Source: Thomasclavelia cocleata
GTDB lineage: Bacteria; Bacillota_I; Bacilli_A; Erysipelotrichales; Coprobacillaceae
Direction of reading: 5' to 3'
Assembly (NCBI RefSeq): GCF_900102365.1
Contig: NZ_FOIN01000024.1
Coordinates: 1 to 36,979 of the forward strand
DNA: 36,979 bases
The notes beneath the pieces are model-generated. The model did not search any database. It saw only the letters and a program-made list of their open reading frames with translations, and had not been told where the DNA came from. Within the stretch, counting starts at the first letter, position 1. Each line of letters opens with the position of its first letter. A program made the position numbers and the translations under genes. Below, one piece after another: positions 7,511-16,201 of the stretch.

Positions 7511-8085
7511 ATAGCTTTTGATATGGATAATACACTTTTAAACACTCAAAAAAGATTTCAAAACATACAGTTATTGCCCTAAATAAAGCAATTAATAACA
7601 ATTAACATATAATATTATCTACTGGTAGAGCAATAGCATAGTTAAGCGACTATAAAAAAGAGCTTTCTAATGTACAATATTTACTCAGGTTGCAACAATA
7701 GTTGAAAATATCTATGACTACACTAAAAAAATAAAATTGAGAAAATTAATTTATATCATTCTACTCCTGATGCTAGAAAAAACATATGAAACATTAAAAA
7801 TTTTACTACTTTTATTTGTATTAGCAAAAACAACATCATTAGAAATTACATCTTTAAATGTTATCGAAACAAAAAATATCATGTAATTATTTAAATACTA
7901 ATGAAGCAAATACGATTGCTGTTAGTGATACAAATAATAATCTGATATTTAAAAAAATTGCTGGTCTAGTAGTTGCAACAAACAATACTAATGATAATAT
8001 TAAATTAATATATGATGTTATTATAATTGATAATAATCATAATGATTGTAAAAAAGTATTGGAAATTATTTTATATAAAAATTAA
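7511..8085 (+). pseudogene. Decayed Cof-type HAD phosphatase
   Basis: Pieces of a Cof-family HAD protein occur in order but in shifting frames with stops. Motif I AFDMDNTLLN is at 7514-7543. In another frame follow KISKHTVIALNKAINN and then ILSTGRAIA near 7611-7637. The C-terminal part is still open (75 codons from 7858) with NEANTIAVSDTNNNL, IAGLVVATNNTNDNI and NNHNDCKKVLEIIL, which match the Cof ending GDxxNDxxM, AGxxVAMxNAxDxVK, NxxDGVxxxLE. The total span (575 bp) is shorter than a normal gene of about 800 bp, so there are internal deletions. An intact member of the family is at 28744-29532. Confidence 0.8.
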
Positions 8086-8087
8086 TT

Positions 8088-8134
8088 AAAACAGTTAATC
8101 CTAAAACATAAAATATTTTAGAATTAACTGTTTT
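8088..8134. terminator. Bidirectional terminator between Cof pseudogene and rpiR-like gene
   Basis: A 19-bp stem with one mismatch (8088-8106 with 8116-8134) and a T run on the plus strand. It sits just after the pseudogene stop and before the minus-strand gene end at 8139. Conservation of the terminator supports recent decay of the pseudogene. Confidence 0.75.
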
Positions 8135-8138
8135 TACT

Positions 8139-8891
8139 TTATAAATAATACTGTTGATAATAATGTACCCGTAACAAGTCACAAATCGTCATAATCTGAT
8201 AATTAAAATTTATCCCATCAAACTTACCAGGTACATGAATTACATAATCTGCAATTTTATGTTCACCAAATACATATGTTTTATTTTGAGTAACTAAGAT
8301 TGATGTTGCTTTATCAACACCTAACTCTTTTTTTATTTGAATAAAAGAATTCATTGAACGTCCTGTTGCAGAAATAAATATTGTTACATCATTTTCATCA
8401 AGATCAATATCTTTATCAAAATTATGATATTGAATAACTGGTTTACCAAAAGTTACTAAATCAGTTTGAAACTCGACTGCTATTGACATTGGAAATAGTG
8501 CCCCAACTAATATAACTCTTTTTGCCTTAAAAATAGCTTCACAAATAATAGAAATATATTCTTTCATCGTTTCATTTGTACATGACTTTTCCATCTCATT
8601 AATTAATTTTTCACTACTTACCCCCAACATTCTAGCACGTATCTGATCTAAACGAATCATATGATCCCTAACTAATTTAGCCTTAAAACTCTCATAGTCA
8701 TTAAAACCAAGTAAAATACAGAAATCTAAAATATCTTTTTTACTAATACCACTTTTTAAACTAACTTCATCAAATGATAAATCTTCCAATTCTAAATAAT
8801 TATATATTATAAACTTACAAAACTGATAATGAGAATCATATAATAATGTTCCATTTAAATAAGTTAATATTCTACTGAGTAATAAATTCAT
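8139..8891 (-). CDS. RpiR-family transcriptional regulator (HTH plus SIS)
   Basis: The 250-residue protein has an N-terminal RpiR-type helix-turn-helix (about 20-75; FDEVSLKSGISKKDILDFCILLGF) and a C-terminal SIS sugar-phosphate-binding domain (about 115-240; RVILVGALFPMSIAVEFQTDL and TIFISATGRSMNS). Such proteins control sugar-phosphate or amino-sugar genes in response to phosphosugars. Its target is not evident: the only linked gene is the upstream phosphatase, overlapping by 4 bp (ATGA). The ribosome site AGGGGG is 7 nt before the ATG. Confidence 0.88.
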   Translation of the reverse strand: MNLLLSRILTYLNGTLLYDSHYQFCKFIIYNYLELEDLSFDEVSLKSGISKKDILDFCILLGFNDYESFKAKLVRDHMIRLDQIRARMLGVSSEKLINEMEKSCTNETMKEYISIICEAIFKAKRVILVGALFPMSIAVEFQTDLVTFGKPVIQYHNFDKDIDLDENDVTIFISATGRSMNSFIQIKKELGVDKATSILVTQNKTYVFGEHKIADYVIHVPGKFDGINFNYQIMTICDLLRVHYYQQYYL

Positions 8892-9640
8892 AGTTTTCCC
8901 CCTAATAACATTTCACTTTTTTTAATTACATAGACCTGATTATTATTTAAACATATACAATTTAACTGTCCATTTTCAAACGTTCCTAAACCACCATCAA
9001 TTCCAATTTTATCTTTATAAACTGGATCATACCAAACATCAAAACATTCACTAGTTTGACGAATATAACATGTTGGAGTATGACCAAAAATAATAATTTT
9101 ATTGTCCAAACCTTTAGACATAAAAAAATATTCCCGCATCCATGCACATTCCTCTTCTGTTTGATCATATAATCCCTTTTCAGGATTTATTCCAGCATGA
9201 AGCAATACATAATCTTGACCATTACAATTCAGTTCAACAAAAGATGGACAACTATCTATATAATCAATCATCATCTTATAAAAGGCTGCTTTTAATACTT
9301 TATAATCACATTCATTAAATGCTTGTTTATGTAAATACTGATGATAACTTGTACATGTTTTATTTCCACCATTTTGAAACCACATTCTTCTTTGAGAAGA
9401 TGTGGGATCGTCAACTTTGAAAGCATCACGCATCATAATTTCATGGTTACCTTTAATCAAATGAATATTTTTAAATTTTTGTATATAAAGATAAATTTTC
9501 AAACTATCTGGTCCCCGATCACAACAATCACCTAAAATAAACAATGTATCATCTTCACAGAAATTTATTTTTTCAAGCATTTTGATAAAAATATCATAGT
9601 GACCATGCAAATCTGAAAGTACATAAATATTATTAGGCAT
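8888..9640 (-). CDS. PPP-family serine/threonine or bis-nucleotide phosphatase
   Basis: The ATG at 9640 is preferred because GAAAGG lies 9 nt upstream; two earlier ATGs touch the ribosome site. The 250-residue protein has the full metallophosphoesterase set: SDLHG (D10, H12), GDCCDRG (37-43), GNHE (64-67), LLHAGI and FGHTP. The DRG and GNHE forms are those of the PPP superfamily (bacterial PrpA-like protein phosphatases, ApaH-like enzymes). Substrate is not evident. Its stop overlaps the start of the RpiR-family gene, so both are made together; a dephosphorylation-regulator pair is possible but unproven. Confidence 0.88.
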   Translation of the reverse strand: MPNNIYVLSDLHGHYDIFIKMLEKINFCEDDTLFILGDCCDRGPDSLKIYLYIQKFKNIHLIKGNHEIMMRDAFKVDDPTSSQRRMWFQNGGNKTCTSYHQYLHKQAFNECDYKVLKAAFYKMMIDYIDSCPSFVELNCNGQDYVLLHAGINPEKGLYDQTEEECAWMREYFFMSKGLDNKIIIFGHTPTCYIRQTSECFDVWYDPVYKDKIGIDGGLGTFENGQLNCICLNNNQVYVIKKSEMLLGGKL

Positions 9641-9657
9641 AATCATCATCCTTTCAT

Positions 9658-9698
9658 TTATAAGTTTATCACTATTTAAAAGCTTTTTAAACTTATAA
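9658..9698 (-). promoter_or_regulatory. Hairpin upstream of the phosphatase ribosome site
   Basis: A 10-bp perfect inverted repeat (9658-9667 with 9689-9698) with an inner AAAAGCTTTT palindrome lies directly before the phosphatase ribosome site and overlaps the stop of the possible small ORF upstream. It lacks a T run, so it is not a standard terminator; it may influence translation or mRNA stability. Confidence 0.35.
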
Positions 9699-9824
9699 TT
9701 TTTCTAGATGATTATCACACTTATGTTTTATGATATATGTTTTAATTTTTCTTATCATCATCCAACAAATCCAAATTCCTATTAAAAACAGTACTCCCCT
9801 TATAATATAAAATTCTTTTAACAT
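9693..9824 (-). CDS. Possible 43-residue membrane protein
   Basis: A 43-codon frame begins MLKEFYIIRGVLFLIGIWIC. It has one strong hydrophobic helix (about 5-24) followed by a basic tail (RKIKTYIIKHK), a positive-inside single-pass topology. The ribosome site is poor (AGAAGG 13 nt upstream), so the call is tentative. If real it would be the first gene of the phosphatase-regulator operon, ending about 50 nt before the phosphatase ATG. Confidence 0.35.
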   Translation of the reverse strand: MLKEFYIIRGVLFLIGIWICWMMIRKIKTYIIKHKCDNHLEKL

Positions 9825-10029
9825 TTCACTTAGAAAACCTTCTATCTTTTAAAAAGATTTTATCATACACATATTGCATAACAGGAATATTTCAATGACT
9901 CTTTTACATCTTTAAATTATTTTCATCATTCTTTAATATCTTAAAATAAAGATACAATTGAAACACTAATTATACTCAATAAAGTCCCTAACAAATAACA
10001 ATATCCATATTTTGATTTTACTACCAAAT

Positions 10030-10069
10030 AAAAAAATAAATCCACATTAAACTGCAGATTTATTTTTTT
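10030..10069 (-). terminator. Terminator of the FNT channel gene
   Basis: A 13-bp AT-rich stem (10030-10042 with 10057-10069) overlaps the TAA stop of the channel gene and gives a T run on the minus strand. Confidence 0.6.
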
Positions 10070-10818
10070 GGCTTTATCATCAAATATAAAGGTAATCCTA
10101 ATAATATACCTCCACCAGCAATATTTCCTAAAGTTGAGATAAACATATGTAGTGGTAAAGATGACCAATCAAAGCTTGTTCCTAATTCAGTTACCCCTAA
10201 AGTAAAATATCCCATATTGGCAATACTATGTTCAAATCCTGGTAAAACAAAAGCCATAACTACTATCATCATTATAATTGTTTTAGCTGTATCATCTTGC
10301 ATTTTCATTCCAACATAAGCACCAACACAAACAATAAAGTTACACAATACCCCTTTTATAAACAATTCTATAACATCAAATGTTAATTTACCACTAACAA
10401 CACTTTCAATATATGTAAGAAATAAATCATGATTACTACCACTTTTTACAAATAAAATACATATTAATGAAATCCCAATAAAATTTCCTATATAACATAC
10501 AATCCACATAGGAATAATTTGTCTAAATTTTAATTTTTTCCCATACACAGGTATCATTGTTGTAAAACAATTTCCTGTAAACAATTCTGAACCTAAAATT
10601 ACAATAATTACTAATCCTATTCCAAAAGAACCTGCTACTGCAATCTTAGAAGCAATCAAATTATTTTGAAATAAAAGCGTTCCCAATGTTGTAGATAAAA
10701 TAGTTGCCAATCCTAAATAAAGGCCAGCTACAACTGAACGAGCTAAAAAACGCCCTGGTTCATCCCTACACATCTCATATTTTTTTATACCTAAATCCGA
10801 TAACATTTCAAAGCTCAT
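10060..10818 (-). CDS. Formate/nitrite transporter (FNT) family channel
   Basis: The ATG at 10818 is chosen because GGAGGG lies 7-8 nt upstream; the product is 252 residues, usual for the family, with six hydrophobic segments. FNT signatures are visible: the ELFTGN loop (LGSELFTGNCFTTM) and GNFIG after it. A cytoplasmic start with KKYEMCRDEPGRFLARS precedes helix 1. FNT proteins are pentameric channels for formate, nitrite, hydrosulfide or lactate-type monoanions. In an anaerobe formate is most likely, but nothing beside it (no pyruvate formate-lyase) proves it. Confidence 0.88.
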   Translation of the reverse strand: MSFEMLSDLGIKKYEMCRDEPGRFLARSVVAGLYLGLATILSTTLGTLLFQNNLIASKIAVAGSFGIGLVIIVILGSELFTGNCFTTMIPVYGKKLKFRQIIPMWIVCYIGNFIGISLICILFVKSGSNHDLFLTYIESVVSGKLTFDVIELFIKGVLCNFIVCVGAYVGMKMQDDTAKTIIMMIVVMAFVLPGFEHSIANMGYFTLGVTELGTSFDWSSLPLHMFISTLGNIAGGGILLGLPLYLMIKPKK

Positions 10819-10842
10819 AAAAATACCCTCCAAACCTTTTTC

Positions 10843-10871
10843 ATTATAAACCAAATTATCTTTAACTTCAA
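10843..10871 (-). promoter_or_regulatory. Promoter of the FNT gene
   Basis: On the minus strand TTGAAG (10866-10871) and a perfect TATAAT (10843-10848) are 17 bp apart, about 25 nt before the ATG. Confidence 0.75.
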
Positions 10872-11009
10872 CAAATTACAACATCTTAACTATTCTTAAA
10901 AAATATGGGTATTATATAATAAATCAGATATTTAGCTAAATTTAATTATAATAGTACAATAATTTCCCAGGAAATACATTTATCGTACTAAGTTGCTATA
11001 TTTTTAAAC

Positions 11010-11038
11010 TTGTTAAGAAATAATTTAAAGTGTACAAT
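11010..11038 (+). promoter_or_regulatory. Promoter of nadE
   Basis: TTGTTA (11010-11015) and TACAAT (11033-11038) are 17 bp apart, placing the transcription start about 15 nt before the nadE ATG. Confidence 0.6.
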
Positions 11039-11059
11039 ATAAATATTGGAGGAAATATA

Positions 11060-12964
11060 ATGAAAGATGGATATATTCGTGTAGCTGCTGCTTCATTTGA
11101 TACTAGTATTGCTAATGTAAAAAATAATGGTTTAAAAATTTGTAAATTAATTAATGATGCTTATGAAAATAATGCTAAAATAATTGTGTTTCCAGAATTG
11201 TGTTTAACTGGTTATACATGTGAAGATTTATTTAATCAAGATCGTTTATTAAATGAAACTAAAATACAATTACAAACTATTATTAATGAAACTGATAATA
11301 AAGATATTGTTGCTGTAGTGGGTTTACCATACCAGCATCTAAATAGTTTATATAATGTTGCTGCTGTTATTCATAAAGGAAAATTACTTGGATTAGTACC
11401 TAAAACACATATTCCCAATTATCAAGAATTCTATGAAGCAAGACGATTTGAATCAGCACCTAAAAATAATACTACAATTATTTTTAATGGTAAAAACATT
11501 CCTTTTGGTACCCACTATATTTTTGCTTCATCAACAAATCCTGAATTTAAATTTGGAATAGAAATTTGTGAAGACTTATGGCTTCCTGATTCCCCAAGTA
11601 TCAAGCTCGCATTAAATGGTGCTAATTTAATTCTAAATCCTTCTGCCAGTAACGAAATCACTACTAAAAAAGATTACCGCCGATTACTTATAAACTCTCA
11701 ATCAGCACGTTTAGTATGTGGTTATATATATAGCAATGCTGGTAATGGAGAAAGCACTACTGATGTTGTTTTTAGTGGTCATCATATTATTAGTGAAAAT
11801 GGTACGATGATTAAAGAAAGTAGCGGTTTTGAAAGTGAAATAATTTATGGGGATCTTGATTTAAAAAAATTATCTAGTGAACGTCGTAAAATGACAACTT
11901 TTAAATCATACTATGACTATGAGAATATTTATTTTGACTCAACTAATCTAGATTTAAAAACTACATATTATTATGATCCACATCCATTCGTTCCAAGTGA
12001 TCATACTTTAAGAGCCAAACGTTGTAAAGAAGTATTTGATATTCAAACTCATGGTTTAATGCAGCGTTTACAAGCTACAGGAATAAAAAAAGTTGTCATT
12101 GGTATATCAGGTGGTTTAGATTCTACTTTAGCTCTTCTTGTCTGTACTATGGCATTTAAAAACTTAGGATATGATAATAAAGATATTATTGCTATTACAA
12201 TGCCTTGTTTTGGGACTACTTCAAGAACAAAAAACAATGCTTTAGGTTTAATGAATGAATTAAATGTTACTAGTTATGATATTGATATAACAGAATCTGT
12301 AAAAGTTCAATTTAAAGATATTGGACAAAATGAAAATGTTCATGATGTAACTTATGAAAATGTTCAAGCAAGAACAAGAACTGAAATCTTAATGAATAAA
12401 GCCAACCAAGTTGGAGGACTAGTAATTGGTACAGGTGATTTGTCAGAAGTAGCTTTAGGATGGTCAACATACAATGGAGATCATATGTCTATGTATGCAG
12501 TTAACGTTTCTGTTCCTAAGACATTAGTTCGTTATTTAGTTGATTATGTTGCTAGTTTATATCATGGACAAAAATTAGAGACAATCTTAAAAGATGTTCT
12601 AGATACCCCTGTATCACCTGAATTACTCCCTCAACAAGATGATAAGATTGTTCAAAAGACCGAAGATATTGTTGGTCCATACGAATTACATGATTTCTTT
12701 TTATATCATATGATCCGTTTTGGTGATGAACCACATAAATTATTTAGAAAAACTCAATTAGCATTCAAAAATAAATATGACAAAGAAACAATAAAAAAAT
12801 GGTTAGCTAAATTTTATTGGCGTTTCTTTACTCAACAATTTAAACGCAGTTGCATTCCAGACGGTCCCAAAGTTGGTAGTGTATCCCTTTCACCCCGAGG
12901 TGACTGGCGTATGCCTAGTGATGCAAATGTAAAAGAATGGATTACTGAAATTGAAAAGTTATAA
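11060..12964 (+). CDS. nadE: Glutamine-dependent NAD+ synthetase
   Basis: The ATG at 11060 has TTGGAGG 7-8 nt upstream and is preferred to an upstream in-frame ATG. The 634-residue enzyme has an N-terminal nitrilase-fold glutaminase with the E46-K115-C170 triad (FPELCLTGY, PKTHIPNYQEF, IEICEDLW) and a C-terminal ATP-pyrophosphatase domain with the PP loop SGGLDS (350-355) and GTGDLSEVALGWSTYNGDH. It turns deamido-NAD into NAD+ with ATP and glutamine-derived ammonia, the last step of NAD synthesis. It stands alone between its own promoter and terminator. Confidence 0.97.
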   Translation: MKDGYIRVAAASFDTSIANVKNNGLKICKLINDAYENNAKIIVFPELCLTGYTCEDLFNQDRLLNETKIQLQTIINETDNKDIVAVVGLPYQHLNSLYNVAAVIHKGKLLGLVPKTHIPNYQEFYEARRFESAPKNNTTIIFNGKNIPFGTHYIFASSTNPEFKFGIEICEDLWLPDSPSIKLALNGANLILNPSASNEITTKKDYRRLLINSQSARLVCGYIYSNAGNGESTTDVVFSGHHIISENGTMIKESSGFESEIIYGDLDLKKLSSERRKMTTFKSYYDYENIYFDSTNLDLKTTYYYDPHPFVPSDHTLRAKRCKEVFDIQTHGLMQRLQATGIKKVVIGISGGLDSTLALLVCTMAFKNLGYDNKDIIAITMPCFGTTSRTKNNALGLMNELNVTSYDIDITESVKVQFKDIGQNENVHDVTYENVQARTRTEILMNKANQVGGLVIGTGDLSEVALGWSTYNGDHMSMYAVNVSVPKTLVRYLVDYVASLYHGQKLETILKDVLDTPVSPELLPQQDDKIVQKTEDIVGPYELHDFFLYHMIRFGDEPHKLFRKTQLAFKNKYDKETIKKWLAKFYWRFFTQQFKRSCIPDGPKVGSVSLSPRGDWRMPSDANVKEWITEIEKL

Positions 12965-12970
12965 ATATAT

Positions 12971-12998
12971 AGAGTTAGTAATTTACCTAACTCTTTTA
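12971..12998 (+). terminator. Terminator of nadE
   Basis: An 8-bp stem AGAGTTAG/CTAACTCT with a short loop is followed by TTTTAAT, 6 bp after the stop. Confidence 0.8.
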
Positions 12999-13531
12999 AT
13001 TATATAAAAATAGTTGGCTGGTATTTACAATATTATATTTTCATTTATAAATGCTATATATTTAAATCTACTATAATTTTTTTATCAAACACACTACCTA
13101 AAGAACTGATTTTTATACCTTATTTTTTCATTAGTTTCCTAACAACTCCAAGACATTTACATAACGATTTTTATGTTTACAAAATATCTATTTAGAAACA
13201 ATTACTGCAAATTTTAATAATTTATTTACAACTTAATTATTATAATAATTCCTATTTTCCCATTATTTAATAAATAACTTTCAACTAATCTATATGATTG
13301 ATTACCATAAGTTAATTATTAACACATGTAATTTTTATACTATCTTCTAGATATGATTATAAACAAGAGGATACGTTTATATCGTTAATTTAAGTTATTC
13401 TTAAATACTATTTTATATCAAAATAATATGGCAAAAAGTAATAGAATTTCTTATAAAAAGTCATTATCATAAAATATGGTTTTAAAATTCTATAACTCAT
13501 AATATTATATATCTTATACCAATAAAAAGCA
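12999..13531. other. 533-bp gap without a confident gene
   Basis: Very AT-rich. On the minus strand short broken frames appear, for example KISSLGSVFDKKIIVDLNI reading from about 13111 down to 13055, next to a stop and a shifted frame. They suggest an eroded coding region, but no family could be named. No convincing promoter, RNA or repeat was seen. Confidence 0.4.
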
Positions 13532-13879
13532 CTAGACAATATTCTCACCCAATAAAATTTTAGGCATTGTAGTTAGACAACGATTCCACCTTTTATAAAA
13601 TCGATCCAATCCAAGTTTTGAAACATAAGCATGGGTTTCTTCGTCCTCAACTGTCCAATGCAAAATATATGTGACCTTACCTGCCCATTTTGTCAAGCGA
13701 ATGGGTGGTTTTCCTTCCTTAACAGCATTAAAACTCTCTTGTCGGTGTGTTCGTTTGATATACTTCACTTCAATAACTCCAAGTTGTGAAAGATAAAACT
13801 CAGCAACCTCTTTCATTAAAGCTTCAATTTCGTCTTGTTTATTAATTTTTGCTTCATAAATACAAATTTCATTAAACAC
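13532..13879 (-). CDS. Small conserved-looking protein, possibly dimeric alpha/beta-barrel (ABM-like)
   Basis: The gene starts with GTG at 13879; AAAGGAGG is 7 nt upstream. The 115-residue product is well folded in composition, starts FNEICIYEAKINKQDEIEALMKEV, and contains KYIKRTHRQESFN and WAGKVTYILHWTVEDEETH. The alternation of a first strand, a helix with EALMKEVAEFY and later strands resembles the antibiotic biosynthesis monooxygenase-like dimeric barrel fold. That assignment is inference; no catalytic function is claimed. Base composition is more GC-rich than its surroundings, as expected for a conserved gene in an eroded region. Confidence 0.7.
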   Translation of the reverse strand: MFNEICIYEAKINKQDEIEALMKEVAEFYLSQLGVIEVKYIKRTHRQESFNAVKEGKPPIRLTKWAGKVTYILHWTVEDEETHAYVSKLGLDRFYKRWNRCLTTMPKILLGENIV

Positions 13880-14103
13880 CTCAAATCCTCCTTTACAAAC
13901 ATATAACTATTTTTTTCATTTTAGTATGGGGATATAAAAATATTAAACAACTAACTTCCTTATTTTATACTTCTTTGTTTATTAGTTTTAATATTATTTA
14001 CACACTATTTGCAAGATTATAAAAATTTTGATTATATAAAGCTTTTCTAGTTAAAAAATAGTTTTATAATCACCAGATAGTTATCATTCTTTATAATAAT
14101 ATA

Positions 14104-14148
14104 AAAGGATTAGACTTTCTTTTGTTGTAAAAGAATATCTAATCCTTT
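14104..14148 (-). terminator. Terminator of groESL
   Basis: An 11-bp outer stem (14104-14114 with 14138-14148) encloses a second inner stem (TTCTTTT/AAAAGAA). It is about 10 bp beyond the groL stop. Confidence 0.7.
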
Positions 14149-14157
14149 AATCATATA

Positions 14158-15780
<1,623 letters not shown>

Positions 15781-15787
15781 TTACCTC

Positions 15788-16048
15788 CTAAGCAATACTT
15801 GCTAAAATATCTTTAACACTAATTACAATATATTCAACTTCATCAATCTCAATATTCGTACCTGAATATTCTTTGTAAACTACCTTATCATTTTCTTTGA
15901 TCTCAGCTTTACATTCAGGACCAACTGCGACAACTGTTGCCACACTTGGAATTTTTTTGGTTTCGGTTGTTAAAATAATTCCACTTGATGTTTTGTTTTC
16001 TACTTCTTCTTTTTTCAAAATAACGTTATCATGTAATGGCTTAATCAT
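15788..16048 (-). CDS. groS: Co-chaperonin GroES (10 kDa)
   Basis: ATG at 16048 is chosen since AAGGAG is 8 nt upstream; a GTG three codons earlier lies within the ribosome site. The 86-residue product starts MIKPLHDNVILKKEE and has the mobile loop around VENKTSSGIILTTE and the roof segment VYKEYSG. It caps GroEL. First gene of the operon. Confidence 0.97.
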   Translation of the reverse strand: MIKPLHDNVILKKEEVENKTSSGIILTTETKKIPSVATVVAVGPECKAEIKENDKVVYKEYSGTNIEIDEVEYIVISVKDILASIA

Positions 16049-16063
16049 TTTAATCACTCCTTT

Positions 16064-16090
16064 TTAGCACTTGCCATTCATCAGTGCTAA
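16064..16090. promoter_or_regulatory. CIRCE element 1 (HrcA operator)
   Basis: TTAGCACTT-N9-CAGTGCTAA matches the CIRCE consensus TTAGCACTC-N9-GAGTGCTAA except for the innermost base of each arm. It lies just downstream of the groE -10, between start site and ribosome site. Confidence 0.93.
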
Positions 16091-16094
16091 GACT

Positions 16095-16122
16095 ATTATA
16101 CTCCATCTTAGCACTTTGTCAA
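16095..16122 (-). promoter_or_regulatory. groESL promoter (vegetative sigma factor)
   Basis: On the minus strand a perfect TTGACA (16117-16122) and perfect TATAAT (16095-16100) are 16 bp apart. The promoter is sandwiched between two CIRCE copies. Confidence 0.92.
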
Positions 16123-16134
16123 CAACAGTGCTAA
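16108..16134. promoter_or_regulatory. CIRCE element 2 (HrcA operator)
   Basis: A second TTAGCACTT-N9-CAGTGCTAA copy has exactly the same arms as element 1 and covers the -35 hexamer of the groE promoter. Double CIRCE sites give tighter HrcA repression. Confidence 0.93.
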
Positions 16135-16159
16135 AAAATATCAAATTTCTCATAAAAGA

Positions 16160-16184
16160 AAACCAGAGAGATTTTCTCTGGTTT
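16160..16184 (-). terminator. Terminator of the GH20 gene
   Basis: A 10-bp stem AAACCAGAGA/TCTCTGGTTT with a 5-nt loop and a T-rich run on the minus strand, 17 bp after the stop. Confidence 0.85.
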
Positions 16185-16201
16185 AAAATTATAATAAATC
16201 A

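Noticed and set aside
7858-8085. Independent 75-residue hypothetical gene
   Set aside because: Its residues match the C-terminal end of Cof phosphatases and the rest of that gene is recognisable upstream with frameshifts; no ribosome site precedes the ATG.
8986-9168. 60-codon minus-strand frame inside the phosphatase gene
   Set aside because: It is an alternative frame of a clearly conserved PPP enzyme.
9941-10168. 75-codon minus-strand frame
   Set aside because: It overlaps the FNT gene and its terminator in another frame, has no ribosome site, and its composition is that of a shadow frame.
12999-13531. Possible minus-strand gene relic
   Set aside because: Short open stretches could not be joined or matched to any family, so no pseudogene was called.
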